The position numbers and the translations under genes are program-made. Positions 56,236-64,000 of a stretch of DNA of 64,000 bases are shown here, in pieces (position 1 is the first letter of the stretch; the number at the start of each line of letters is the position of its first letter). The notes beneath the pieces are model-generated. The model had not been told where the DNA came from. It made no database searches and was given only the letters and a program-made list of their open reading frames with translations. The stretch comes from Pantoea septica. Lineage in GTDB: Bacteria; Pseudomonadota; Gammaproteobacteria; Enterobacterales; Enterobacteriaceae. The DNA lies in the NCBI RefSeq assembly GCF_002095575.1, contig NZ_MLJJ01000007.1, positions 1 to 64,000 of the forward strand. The letters run 5' to 3'.

Positions 56236-56643
56236 GGTTTATTTCCTCAGAGATGCGGACAGCCTCAGCTTCCATTTCCAGAAACTTGCTGAGGCTGACA
56301 TTTTTCAGTTCAAGCGGATTTATGCGCCAGAAGTGGGCGGTGTTGTAGAGTCGCTTCCTGAACTCTCTCCCGCTTCCGACCCCGTAAAAAAACCCACGAT
56401 CGTCATTGACGCCATAAAGATATCCTTAAGCGCCATTTTGGCCGCCGAAGAACGAGGGATGGCCGCAAGCACCGGGATATATTTCAGCGTGACGCGTGAA
56501 TCCAGCTTCATTTCACCGGACTCGTTGTAGCTGAAAGGGATACCAAACTGCTCAACTTCGTCGTAAGTTGGCTCGCGAATTTCCAGCACATGCAGCGTCT
56601 CATTTGCCGCCACAATAGGTTTAGAAAGCATCAATTCTTTCAC
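56225..56643 (-). CDS. Extended tail assembly chaperone made by -1 frameshift (gp41-gp42 type)
   Basis: Reading zero frame from 56643 for 86 codons reaches GGT TTT TTT A with a T7 run (56392-56386). A -1 slip there opens a frame of 53 more codons ending at TAG 56225, giving about 139 residues with the tail YGVGSGREFRKRLYNTAHFW, then NPLELKNVSLSKFLEMEAEA. Such extended chaperones, made upstream of the tape measure gene, are general in tailed phages (lambda G/GT, P2 E/E', Mu 41/42). The new frame has no start of its own and ends where the tape measure begins, which supports the frameshift. Confidence 0.8.
56320..56643 (-). CDS. Tail assembly chaperone, short form (Mu gp41 type)
   Basis: 107-residue product of the zero frame (MKELMLSKPIVAANETLHVL, EIREPTYDEVEQFGIPFSYN), matching phage tail assembly family PF10109. 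Its last 21 residues are Ser/Thr/Gly/Pro-rich and low-complexity, as expected if that end serves mainly to host the frameshift. Overlaps the tail tube stop by 4 bp. Confidence 0.87.
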   Translation of the reverse strand: MKELMLSKPIVAANETLHVLEIREPTYDEVEQFGIPFSYNESGEMKLDSRVTLKYIPVLAAIPRSSAAKMALKDIFMASMTIVGFFTGSEAGESSGSDSTTPPTSGA

Positions 56644-56996
56644 TGGTAGAACCCTTCTGAGCCGTGGAATTCAAGGTCAACCGTGCCCTCTTCAGCGTTG
56701 TGGTTGGCCTCACCAAACAACCAGGCTTCGGTCAGGACATACACCTGACCGTTCGCCAGCTCCGCAGTACCGGTCATGCTGTCGGACTCTGTGATTTTGC
56801 TGAGCGGAAAACCCTTCGGCACTTTAAAAGTGCCTTTGATGTACGGGGCGCGGTGCGTTTCCTTACGGTCAACAGAACCATCAAGGCCGATCACATCATC
56901 GTTTACCTTAGTGTTCATCGGCACTTCAATACCGCCAGTCAAAGAAAGCTGAAGGCCGTCGAGTTTGAAATACGTGGTACCAGCAATACGGGCCAT
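56640..56996 (-). CDS. Tail tube protein (Mu gpM type)
   Basis: 118-residue inner tube protein: MARIAGTTYFKLDGLQLSLT, VDRKETHRAPYIKGTFKVPK and a C-terminal EEGTVDLEFHGSEGFYQ, characteristic of the Mu tail tube family. Overlaps the sheath and chaperone genes. Confidence 0.9.
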   Translation of the reverse strand: MARIAGTTYFKLDGLQLSLTGGIEVPMNTKVNDDVIGLDGSVDRKETHRAPYIKGTFKVPKGFPLSKITESDSMTGTAELANGQVYVLTEAWLFGEANHNAEEGTVDLEFHGSEGFYQ

Positions 56997-58492
56997 TATT
57001 CGCTCTCCTCGCTGTATTGCAGACGGAACTGATTAACCAGCGCAAACACACGCAGCTGATTAACGTAGTCAGGCGGGAACAGCACATCTACGCGGTTTGG
57101 ATTATCCGCATTGCGCTCAACCACCAGATAGATTTTGAACAGGTCAAAGTTTTCAACGATGGCTGACCGCTCCATCTGTTTGTAAACGGAGCACATCTCA
57201 CCTTTGATAACCGCTGGCGTCACCACGGCCTGACCGTCACCGAAGCGGGTTCCGTCATTGGCCAGTTTATGGCGCGGGTACTTAGAAGTGATCACGCTCT
57301 TCAGCTCGCGCAGTACATAAGCGCTGGTATGCAGGGTTTCACTGTCGAGATAGCTGTTATCAGCCACGCCGTAACTGTTCTGCTGATAGGTTGTGATATC
57401 GCGCTGAATGCGCAGCACACCGCCTTCGGCATAGGATGTAGCAATCCCGTGCGTCAGCAGAGACTGCTGCTCAGATAGAATGAAGCGGCTCCCCTTTGGT
57501 GCCGGCAATGCCCCGGTCAGCTCACCGGTTTGCGTCGGGCGCGCAGGATCGTTACGGATAAATACTGCATTGCGTGCTGTACGCATCGCCACCAGCTCAT
57601 CGCAGCAGGTTTGCGTGGCCACTTCATAACCTGCAACGGTGATATGCTGGTTGTTCATGGTGTCGCCAAAGGCAACCAGCTCGGACAACGTACCGGTTTT
57701 AGCCGTATAAACGTGACCATATAGCTGACGCGCATAGCTCCAGCGGCCTGAACCGTCATTCATCTCCAGCGCCATCGTAGCGAGAGAAGCTGAATCGCTG
57801 AACGGAAGCCCGATGAAATCAAATGGCTCATCGCCCATAGCAGCAATGGTGTCGGTAAGGTCCGGTGAACCAGTGCCGCCAGCCAGCGCGGTGATGGTCA
57901 CGGTAATGCCGTCAGGTGTAGTTTCACCGCCAACTGTGCCGTAATAATTCAGCATCAGCGGGATGTCGTTCCCGGTCAGCCCCTTATGGCGCGCTTTGAC
58001 AGCAACTGTGCCGTCAGTAGCTGTCGCGGTTACAGGCAGGCTGGCATTCGCGTTGATAGCGGCTGCCAGCGTGGTGGCAACATCAGCAGCCTCATCGCCG
58101 ATAACCACGGCGGCCTGCACGCGCTCAACCCCGATATACAGGCTTAGCGTCCCTGACGCCTGCGCGGTACCTGCAATCACTACTGAGCCTGCAGCCTGCG
58201 CCCCCGTTGATTCACCCACAGCCAGAATCCACAACTCACCAAAGGGGTCAATGGCACGATAGCGCTTGACCATACGGTGCAACTGGCTGCCGAAGCCGCA
58301 GATTTTACCGGCAAGATCGGCTGATGGCATGATAGTGAGCGTGTTCTTGACAATCGTGCCCGTGGTCGCCACGGTACCAATAAGCAGCGCCGGGCCGCCT
58401 GAACTCGCGCTGTTCGCCTGGCTGGCATCCATCTCAGCCCAGAACAGCGGCACGCGGATATCAGAAGGCACCTGATTAAAGCTGACAGTCAT
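56996..58492 (-). CDS. Contractile tail sheath protein (Mu gpL type)
   Basis: 498-residue sheath subunit. MTVSFNQVPSDIRVPLFWAE at the N-terminus and VQAAVVIGDEAADVATTLAA, WSYARQLYGHVYTAKTGTLS, and the C-terminal FPPDYVNQLRVFALVNQFRL fit the phage sheath family. ATG at 58492 overlaps the preceding TGA; a GTG one codon earlier is possible. Confidence 0.92.
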   Translation of the reverse strand: MTVSFNQVPSDIRVPLFWAEMDASQANSASSGGPALLIGTVATTGTIVKNTLTIMPSADLAGKICGFGSQLHRMVKRYRAIDPFGELWILAVGESTGAQAAGSVVIAGTAQASGTLSLYIGVERVQAAVVIGDEAADVATTLAAAINANASLPVTATATDGTVAVKARHKGLTGNDIPLMLNYYGTVGGETTPDGITVTITALAGGTGSPDLTDTIAAMGDEPFDFIGLPFSDSASLATMALEMNDGSGRWSYARQLYGHVYTAKTGTLSELVAFGDTMNNQHITVAGYEVATQTCCDELVAMRTARNAVFIRNDPARPTQTGELTGALPAPKGSRFILSEQQSLLTHGIATSYAEGGVLRIQRDITTYQQNSYGVADNSYLDSETLHTSAYVLRELKSVITSKYPRHKLANDGTRFGDGQAVVTPAVIKGEMCSVYKQMERSAIVENFDLFKIYLVVERNADNPNRVDVLFPPDYVNQLRVFALVNQFRLQYSEESE

Positions 58493-58680
58493 CACTCGCC
58501 ACCTTGTTTAATTGCGTCTTTTGCAGAGGTTTTGCTTTCTGCTTTGACTTCCGTAACATCTCCTGCCTTGATACGGCGGAGCCAGTAAGTGCTCATCTCG
58601 ACGTTTCGCCCTTCTTTGGGCAATAGGTCGCCACGGGCTGGATCAGGAACTGATCGCCCGGCAACAGGTTTTAGTTTCAT
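58492..58680 (-). CDS. DUF2635 tail protein (Mu gp38 type)
   Basis: 62-residue protein MKLKPVAGRSVPDPARGDLL..., with the DUF2635 signature PxP.RGxLLPxEGR and WLRRIKAGDV. Located upstream of the sheath as in Mu and SfV-like phages. Function not established; short basic tail protein. Confidence 0.88.
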   Translation of the reverse strand: MKLKPVAGRSVPDPARGDLLPKEGRNVEMSTYWLRRIKAGDVTEVKAESKTSAKDAIKQGGE

Positions 58681-58683
58681 TGG

Positions 58684-59244
58684 TTACTCGCTGAGGTTGA
58701 CCAGAAGTTTGTGTTCGATGATGCCGTCTGGTTTCTGGTCTTTGCCGATGAAGTCCACGTCGACACCAATTTCTCTGAATTCATCCAGAGCATTGAGATC
58801 GTCCTGCTGGCGCGTCATCTCGCCAGTAATTTCACGCGTCAGCATGAACTCAAACTGGTAATAGAGGCGGCCACGATCCATATCCAGAAGCTGGCCACCT
58901 GAATACGCCACCGGACCCGCGTCCTCATCCGGCTCCCAGCCCAGCAGGGCTTTCCAGATTTCGCCCCGGACATCATGCACCGCGTCATAGCCTGATGCCT
59001 GCCCGCGTTCGTCGCGGGTATTGTCCAGCACAACGACAACTGCAAAACCTTCGGTCACGTTCTGCCAGTAGTCGGTCAGTGACTTTTGTTCGGCAGTAAC
59101 GTCTTCAGTGGGTACCACGTAAGCCGCGGGTAACTTCATTTTTCCGGTTTCAGGAATGGCTTTGAATTCCGCCGCGCCGGCCACGTTGCCTGCAAAGCGC
59201 GGACATCGCGCGCGAAGCGCAGCTATAACAAGAGACAGCTTCAT
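58684..59244 (-). CDS. Tail terminator-like protein (gp37 family)
   Basis: 186-residue protein: MKLSLVIAALRARCPRFAGN, then the alpha/beta pattern of phage tail terminators (AEQKSLTDYWQNVTEGFAVV-VVLDN; AVHDVRGEIWKALLGWEPDE). Position between the neck protein and DUF2635/sheath fits a terminator that caps the tube and sheath. Confidence 0.75.
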   Translation of the reverse strand: MKLSLVIAALRARCPRFAGNVAGAAEFKAIPETGKMKLPAAYVVPTEDVTAEQKSLTDYWQNVTEGFAVVVVLDNTRDERGQASGYDAVHDVRGEIWKALLGWEPDEDAGPVAYSGGQLLDMDRGRLYYQFEFMLTREITGEMTRQQDDLNALDEFREIGVDVDFIGKDQKPDGIIEHKLLVNLSE

Positions 59245-59747
59245 TTCTTTTTCCTTTCAGGCCTGAGGGAGGTGCGCAGCGCCCTTCTGAGGACGTAACT
59301 CGTCCAGCTCTTTCGGGACTCAAGCACTTCCGCCATATAGTTCTTGCGCGGTGCAATACGCCATCCGTTACCGCCTGATTTACCTTTATGATGGCTTTTA
59401 GCGCGCTTGGCTCCGCGCCTGACCCCATAGAAGAGAAACGCCGGATAGAAATCGCCGTCAATGAGCCGGTTGCCTTCGCCCCTCTTCTGGTTGGGCGCAA
59501 TTCGAACCATCATGCCTGGACGATTTTTTGATGCCCGGGGAACGTAGTAACCGATTGAGCGCGCCAGCCGGCCAGTGCTATATCCCGGATTCTCGCCCGG
59601 TGATGAACGACCACGACGCATCACCAGCCGGCGGGCGTCACGCATATGAACCTGGCCTATTTTCACGAAGGCCTTACGCATTTTGGCTCGGTTAAAAACG
59701 AGCTCTTTTGGCTGGTCGAAATCGACGTGCAGCAGCGGCTTAGCCAT
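59241..59747 (-). CDS. Neck protein, HK97 gp10-like
   Basis: 168-residue basic protein (MAKPLLHVDFDQPKELVFNR) with VHMRDARRLVMRRGRSSPGE and a strongly basic end (RTSLRPERKKK). Resembles HK97 gp10-type tail completion proteins and sits in the expected position. The ATG at 59747 is favoured over one at 59762. Overlaps both neighbours. Confidence 0.72.
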   Translation of the reverse strand: MAKPLLHVDFDQPKELVFNRAKMRKAFVKIGQVHMRDARRLVMRRGRSSPGENPGYSTGRLARSIGYYVPRASKNRPGMMVRIAPNQKRGEGNRLIDGDFYPAFLFYGVRRGAKRAKSHHKGKSGGNGWRIAPRKNYMAEVLESRKSWTSYVLRRALRTSLRPERKKK

Positions 59748-60129
59748 ACATCTCTCCATCACGCTCTACCGCGCCCAATTCTTCGCACTCCATCAGCAGA
59801 TAACGGCCAGCTGAATTGAGATCGCGAAGGCGCTTGACCCGGTAGATGTTGCCGCCATACACCACCTCAAAATCCGAAGTGATGCCCTGGCGAAAACGGA
59901 TCGTGATGTAATGGGTAATGATGTCATCAGCCTGAATGGATTCGTGATAGGTAGTGGCCCCCACCTGACGGACCTTTGCCCACACATCCTTTTCATTCTG
60001 ATAAACCGGCTCCACGCCATAATCTGCGGCAGCCTGATCTATGCGCTGCCGCAGATGAATGCGCTTGTTGAGCTCACCAGGGTCGGGCAAAGTAAATACG
60101 GCGCTGGTATTTGATGAGCGTCGCTGCAT
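59740..60129 (-). CDS. Head closure protein (SPP1 gp16-like)
   Basis: 129-residue beta-barrel stopper: LPDPGELNKRIHLRQRIDQA, VWAKVRQVGATTYHESIQAD, THYITIRFRQGITSDFEVVY-GGNIYRVKRLRDLN are typical of Phage_H_T_join proteins. The ATG at 60129 immediately follows the connector stop; the frame open further upstream is not homologous. Confidence 0.85.
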   Translation of the reverse strand: MQRRSSNTSAVFTLPDPGELNKRIHLRQRIDQAAADYGVEPVYQNEKDVWAKVRQVGATTYHESIQADDIITHYITIRFRQGITSDFEVVYGGNIYRVKRLRDLNSAGRYLLMECEELGAVERDGEMYG

Positions 60130-60130
60130 G

Positions 60131-60460
60131 CTAATACCCCGACACCGGCAGACGCCGCGAATAGAGCAGGAACTCAAACGCCTGCGGCGTCTCCGTCATC
60201 TCCAGCTCTGACACTGAGCTGCGGTGTTCATACCAGTGACTGACCAGCATCAGCAGCGCAAGCCGGATATCTTCGGTAATCACCATGCCATCGGTATCAA
60301 GCGGTGCAATATCTGCCACCGTTTTATAGAGATTACGGTTCAGGTAGGTCACCGCCTTTGCCTCGGCGGCCAGAGCGAAAAGCTCAAGCAGTCGATCTTC
60401 TTCCGTAAAGTCGCTCTCAAGGCGGCACTGCAGCCGGATTTCTTCAAGTGTCAGCAGCAT
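60131..60460 (-). CDS. Head-tail connector (HK97 gp6-like)
   Basis: 109-residue helical adaptor: MLLTLEEIRLQCRLESDFTE-EDRLLELFALAAEAKAVTYL is the standard start of gp6-type connectors, ending in LLYSRRLPVSGY. It forms the ring below the portal. Confidence 0.9.
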   Translation of the reverse strand: MLLTLEEIRLQCRLESDFTEEDRLLELFALAAEAKAVTYLNRNLYKTVADIAPLDTDGMVITEDIRLALLMLVSHWYEHRSSVSELEMTETPQAFEFLLYSRRLPVSGY

Positions 60461-60469
60461 GACAACGCC

Positions 60470-60769
60470 TTATTTTTTGGCTTTTTCCTTCGCCTCAGCT
60501 GCCGCTTTCGCATTGGCTTCAGCTTCCGCTTTTTCCTGCGCTTCAGCAGCGGCCTTTGCTTTGGCCTCTTCTTCAGCCTTTGCAAGCGCCTGGGCTTCGG
60601 CTTTTTCCTTCGCCTCAGCTGCCGCTTTCTCTTCTGCGCTGTCATCGACCTCACTGGCATAGCCCAGCTTAATCAGCTCGCGACCATGCTGCTCGGTGGT
60701 CTCGATGGTATTGCCCTCAGAAACGACCGTGCCGCCGAAGTAGTTCGGTTTAATCAGAAGCAGTTTCAT
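60470..60769 (-). CDS. Small head-region protein with Ala/Lys/Glu repeat tail
   Basis: 99-residue protein. Residues 1-43 (MKLLLIKPNYFGGTVVSEGN) are a short beta-rich module like those found after major capsid genes; residues 44-99 are a charged coiled coil built of AEAKEKAEA-type repeats. The DNA holds a 31-bp exact direct repeat (60479-60509 and 60599-60629) 120 bp apart, in frame, so the tail can expand or contract by recombination. Function unknown; a capsid decoration or connector-assembly role is possible. Confidence 0.7.
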   Translation of the reverse strand: MKLLLIKPNYFGGTVVSEGNTIETTEQHGRELIKLGYASEVDDSAEEKAAAEAKEKAEAQALAKAEEEAKAKAAAEAQEKAEAEANAKAAAEAKEKAKK

Positions 60770-60810
60770 ATATAACTCCCGGGAAGGCGGCCCGGAGGCC
60801 GCCGTTGCTG

Positions 60811-62025
60811 TTACGCAGCTGCAGCAGGTGCGGTGAAGGAACCGTAAACGAACGCTTCAGGACGCTTAACGGCCAGCGCCAGACGCTCTTCACAACGGAT
60901 TGAGATCATGTTTTTCTCAAAGTCGTCGGTGTTTTCGGTGGAGATGACCACGTTGGCATCTTCGCGATCGAAAATCTGCGCACCGGCATTGAATGCGCCG
61001 GTCAGGAATTTACCCTGGAACGCAGCCGCTTCGGTCGCGACAACCGGCAGACCCCACAGGGTAGGACCGGTCAGCGCTGCCGGGTTCGCCAGAATATAAC
61101 GGCCCAGCGAATCCTTAATCAGTTCGATCTTCGCCCAGTCGATGAAGTGCAGAACATGGCCGGAGGCCGGGAAGCGTGCCAGCTGCGCCTGCAGCATAGC
61201 CAATCGCAGATCATCGATACCGTTCTGATTCGCCACGGTGAAGGCGGCAGCGTATGCAGATGCCTGCGGCACGATACCATTCAGGTGCGTGCCGGTGCCG
61301 TCACCGAACAGAATTTCCTGCTCTTCAACGTACTTCAGGCCGTAACGCAGCTCGGCGTCAATCGTCGACTGCAGCTGCGGCATATCGTCCAGAATCTGCT
61401 TGGCGGCTTTGAACAGGTGCGCAATGGTACGGACCGGCGTAATTTTTTCCGCAAAAGTGATGCCGCTGTACGGCTTGGTGGTGTTCTCAGCTACAGTCGC
61501 GGCGTTATTGGTGAAGCCCGTTTGCTGAACCCAGTAAATGGTATTGGACTCAGTACGGCCCGGCGCAATCAGATCGCGAATAAACAGGCGCTGTTTAGGT
61601 TGCTGATCGATGCCCGGCAGGCGGTCAGGCGCAACAATCTGGCCCGGCACGTTGACGGACAGAAGCGCAGCCTTAACAGGGATGCTCAGCCGCTTGTTGC
61701 CTTCGATGCTCGCTGAAAAAGCTTTGAGAGCTTCGGAAGAGACAACCTGGCCGCCCACTGTTTCGATAACGTTTTTCGCATTCGCCAGCGGCATCTGTGC
61801 AACGTGCTGCTCCAGATCGCCCAGCGCCGCCTTAAGCGTTTTTTCTGCTTCACGCATGGCGTTAAGCTCACTCGCCATTTTATCCACTACCGCTTTGGTT
61901 TCCGTGGACAGCGAACCTGATTTTCTTGCCTCGGTCAGCGCTTCTTCAGCCTTAGCGTTAAACTTTCCGCTGGCTTCGTTGATGCTGGCAGTAACCTGCT
62001 TCAGTACTTCATTTACTTCAGACAT
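60811..62025 (-). CDS. Major capsid protein, HK97 fold
   Basis: 404-residue capsid precursor. Residues 1-95 form a Glu/Lys/Ala-rich coiled coil (MSEVNEVLKQVTASINEASG), the scaffolding delta domain removed by the prohead protease. The HK97 core follows (RLFIRDLIAPGRTESNTIYW; EEQEILFGDGTGTHLNGIVP; WGLPVVATEAA). It is next to protease and portal as in HK97. Confidence 0.93.
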   Translation of the reverse strand: MSEVNEVLKQVTASINEASGKFNAKAEEALTEARKSGSLSTETKAVVDKMASELNAMREAEKTLKAALGDLEQHVAQMPLANAKNVIETVGGQVVSSEALKAFSASIEGNKRLSIPVKAALLSVNVPGQIVAPDRLPGIDQQPKQRLFIRDLIAPGRTESNTIYWVQQTGFTNNAATVAENTTKPYSGITFAEKITPVRTIAHLFKAAKQILDDMPQLQSTIDAELRYGLKYVEEQEILFGDGTGTHLNGIVPQASAYAAAFTVANQNGIDDLRLAMLQAQLARFPASGHVLHFIDWAKIELIKDSLGRYILANPAALTGPTLWGLPVVATEAAAFQGKFLTGAFNAGAQIFDREDANVVISTENTDDFEKNMISIRCEERLALAVKRPEAFVYGSFTAPAAAA

Positions 62026-62034
62026 TGTTAATCC

Positions 62035-62883
62035 TTATTTGCCGAACGCGGCCAGCGCGTTTTTAAGTTGTGCAATATTTTCAGGGTTGATTTCGTCGGT
62101 AGCGCCCGGCATACCTTCAGGGGTGGCAGCAGCGCCAGGCTTGCCGCCGGTTAATGCTTTAAGAAGTTTTCGACGTTCGGAGCGCGGCGCATCGGTTTTT
62201 GCCAGCATCGCGTCCAGCTTGCGCAGCGCAGCCTCGGGACTGTCGTCGCCGTCAGAAATCTCATCTGCCGTCAGCAGGCGATCCGCAAAACCTTTTTCAA
62301 CCGCATCGCTGCCGCCGATATAGGTTTCAGCATTCATCATCGCGTCGATGGTGGCGGCATCCAGACCGGTACGCGCGCCATAGATATCGTTCATTGCCTT
62401 ATCAAAAGGCACCATGTCGGCCGCAATCTGCTGCAGGTCGTGACGGTTGCCCATCGCATACACCCAGCAGTTATGGATCATCAGGAAAGCACCCCGACCA
62501 ATCTGGACCTCATCACCGGCCATCGCGATAATCGACGCAGCGGAAGCAGCCAGGCCAAGCACCTTTACGGTGACTTTCCCGTCGTATTCACGCAGCAGGT
62601 TGTAAATCGCCAGGCCTTCAAACATGTCTCCGCCAGGCGAATTGATATTCACGGTCACGTCAGCACCGCCAATTGCGCGCAGCGCGGCAGCGATACGACT
62701 GGCGGTAACGCCGTCGCCGTACCAGTCAGCGCCAATAACGTCAAAGACTGAAATACTGTTGTCATCACTCTTTGCGGCTTTTATGCCGCCGTTCCAGCGC
62801 TGCATGGCAGAGGACGGCAGATCGCGATTTTCACGCGCAAAAGGCCGCCCCTCCGGCGCTGCCGGAAGACTTTTTACTGTCAT
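62035..62883 (-). CDS. Prohead protease, ClpP-like (S14/S49 type)
   Basis: 282-residue serine protease that matures the prohead. ClpP fold motifs: NINSPGGDMFEGLAIYNLLR, catalytic Ser in LGLAASAASIIAMAGD and His in GAFLMIHNCW. The C-terminal ~70 residues (AMLAKTDAPRSERRKLLKAL) are an Ala/Gly-rich tail, perhaps scaffold-like. Ends 10 bp before the capsid gene. Confidence 0.92.
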   Translation of the reverse strand: MTVKSLPAAPEGRPFARENRDLPSSAMQRWNGGIKAAKSDDNSISVFDVIGADWYGDGVTASRIAAALRAIGGADVTVNINSPGGDMFEGLAIYNLLREYDGKVTVKVLGLAASAASIIAMAGDEVQIGRGAFLMIHNCWVYAMGNRHDLQQIAADMVPFDKAMNDIYGARTGLDAATIDAMMNAETYIGGSDAVEKGFADRLLTADEISDGDDSPEAALRKLDAMLAKTDAPRSERRKLLKALTGGKPGAAATPEGMPGATDEINPENIAQLKNALAAFGK

Positions 62884-62894
62884 TGGGGTTGCTC

Positions 62895-64000
62895 CTACGC
62901 CGCCTGTTTAAGCGGTGATTTTTCGAAAGGGATATCCGGGAAAACAGCATCGTGGACTTCGCGCAGCAGCCTAGCGTTTACGGCTTTACTGTTTTTTCGC
63001 AGGTCCTCAAGCGGGGTCAGGTTCAGCTGTACGGTATAAATATCACCACCCTCAATAGGCGGCAGGTTCTCCAGGCGGCGCACGTCATTGCGAGACATCC
63101 AGCCATTTTGCAGGGCAGTGGTGTAGTAGGCTGAGCGTCCGGCGCTGTCAGCACGCAGCAGACCTTCTACGGAGAACTCAGCAAATAGTTCTTCATCACT
63201 GTTGAGAAGGCAGCGTGAAATCTCCTGCTCGATATTCACCAGCATCGGGCGCAGCGTATTGGTCAGGAACAGAAGGTTCATGCCTTCGACGCTTGAGGCC
63301 CAGCTGCTCTGCTTGTTAACGTGACCGACCATAAATGGTGGCACGCGGAACCAGCGGCAGATTTCCTCAATGCTGAATGACCGTGACTCCAGCATCTGAG
63401 CATCTTCGGGGTTAAGGGTAATACCCTGATAGGACATATCACCCTCAAGCACCATCACCTTACCGGCGTTTTTCGAACCGACGAACCGGTTAAGGTTTTC
63501 GCGGTTTTTCTGGCGCTGCTCTTTGGTCAGCAGGTTCTTTGAGAGAAAGAAGCCTGACGTCTGAATACCGTTTTCAAAAATTTTGGCGGCTGATTCCTCA
63601 ACCGCCATCGCCGCGCCAAATACGTCACGCCCGGTGCGCATCGGCATCATTCCGCAGACGCCATCCAGACCAAACCCACGGATGTGCATCATGTTTTTAA
63701 CCGGGATAATGCGCGGCACGCCCTTCTCTGTGTATGTGTACTGTAGTTCGCCGCTGTCCAGCCGCTCCACCTTCATGCACTGAGGAAGGAGCGGCACCAG
63801 AGAGACCAACTTCTGGCCGATCATCTTTTTCTCAACGTAGGCATTACCGCGCAGGCAGATGCTGGCAACAACCATCAGCATGAATCGTGATGGCGTCATT
63901 TCGCTGTTAGGCCGGCGGCACAGCAGCTGATAAGCTGGGTGATTCAACGCCAGTTTGCGGGAGCCGTCAGCAGCCCTTTCGTATACCTTCATTGGCAGCG
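62895..64000 (-). CDS. Portal protein, HK97 family (N-terminus beyond the right edge)
   Basis: The frame is open to the edge and reads LP before MKVYERAADGSRKLALNHPA, so the beginning (usually ~50-60 residues before PMKVY) is outside the window. Visible parts include NMMHIRGFGLDGVCGMMPMR, IEEICRWFRVPPFMVGHVNK and the C-terminal GWMSRNDVRRLENLPPIEGG-D, all typical of HK97/lambdoid portals. It forms the dodecameric DNA gate. Confidence 0.92.
   Translation of the reverse strand, partial: LPMKVYERAADGSRKLALNHPAYQLLCRRPNSEMTPSRFMLMVVASICLRGNAYVEKKMIGQKLVSLVPLLPQCMKVERLDSGELQYTYTEKGVPRIIPVKNMMHIRGFGLDGVCGMMPMRTGRDVFGAAMAVEESAAKIFENGIQTSGFFLSKNLLTKEQRQKNRENLNRFVGSKNAGKVMVLEGDMSYQGITLNPEDAQMLESRSFSIEEICRWFRVPPFMVGHVNKQSSWASSVEGMNLLFLTNTLRPMLVNIEQEISRCLLNSDEELFAEFSVEGLLRADSAGRSAYYTTALQNGWMSRNDVRRLENLPPIEGGDIYTVQLNLTPLEDLRKNSKAVNARLLREVHDAVFPDIPFEKSPLKQAA

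Larger units (their letters stand above)
44628..64000. mobile_element. Prophage (HK97-type head, Mu/SfV-type contractile tail) integrated at argW, left part
   Basis: From the argW break to the right edge the content is phage: accessory genes near the junction, then tail fibre, baseplate, tail and head genes all on the minus strand in the order found in SfV-like and Mu-like tails. Late genes overlap or nearly touch throughout. GC and codon use differ from the host, most in the accessory block. Integrase, immunity, replication, terminase, holin and lysin genes are not seen and should lie beyond 64,000. Confidence 0.93.

Noticed and set aside
60224-60775. 183-codon plus-strand frame rich in Phe/Ala
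   Set aside because: It is the complement of the Ala/Lys/Glu repeat gene and the connector gene; repeats keep several frames open.
1-64000. CRISPR arrays, rRNA genes, complete insertion sequences or complete tRNA genes
   Set aside because: No regularly spaced repeats, no transposase frames and no complete tRNA or rRNA sequence were seen; the only tRNA sequence is the argW fragment.

Overview
The window is a piece of a GC-rich enterobacterial chromosome (order Enterobacterales). The gene order from purF to yfdC follows the E. coli 50-53 minute region closely. The high GC, the D-arabinitol catabolic genes at the left edge and the ccm cluster placed between mlaA and yfdC fit an Erwiniaceae-type genome (Pantoea/Mixta/Erwinia-like), but genus cannot be fixed from sequence inspection alone.

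Layout of the host part (1-44.6 kb). At 1-2.8 kb lies a D-arabinitol operon (xylB-type kinase fragment, dalD) with a divergent SorC-family regulator. At 2.9-6.0 kb is the basic amino-acid ABC transporter (hisP, hisM, hisQ and one periplasmic binding protein) behind a sigma54/NtrC-type control region. At 6.2-16.2 kb are ubiX, purF, cvpA (PurR box), dedD, folC, accD, dedA, truA, usg and pdxB. At 16.2-20.3 kb are an AraC-type regulator divergent from an EamA transporter, flk, and the MFS gene yfcJ. At 20.4-29.6 kb are fabB (FabR and FadR boxes), mnmC, yfcL, epmC, yfcA, mepA, aroC (frameshifted as given), prmB, smrB and sixA. At 29.8-36.4 kb is a fatty-acid block (fadJ, fadI, yfcZ, fadL, mlaA) with FadR boxes. 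At 36.4-43.4 kb is the complete cytochrome c maturation operon ccmABCDEFGHI, then yfdC.

At 44,604 the first 24 nt of a tRNA-Arg (argW) are present and then the sequence changes: this is the left junction of a prophage that continues past the right edge. The prophage pairs an HK97-type head (portal, ClpP-like protease, major capsid, connector, closure and neck proteins) with a Mu/SfV-type contractile tail (tail terminator, sheath, tube, frameshifted chaperone, tape measure, gpN/P/45/46/47/48-type baseplate proteins, Gly-rich fibre and fibre chaperone). All are on the minus strand and tightly overlapping. Between the tail genes and the attachment junction lies an accessory (moron) block with lower GC: a GtrII-type glucosyltransferase, a LexA-box-controlled pair ending in an active-site-less UmuD'-like protein, and a protein with the sequence pattern of an HslV-like Ntn hydrolase. 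Integrase, repressor, replication, terminase and lysis genes are not in the window.

The most noteworthy points are the accessory block at the prophage end, the split of argW inside its D-arm, a T7 slippery site giving a -1 extended tail chaperone, the one-base insertion in aroC, and a large structured palindrome with flanking direct repeats between fadL and mlaA.
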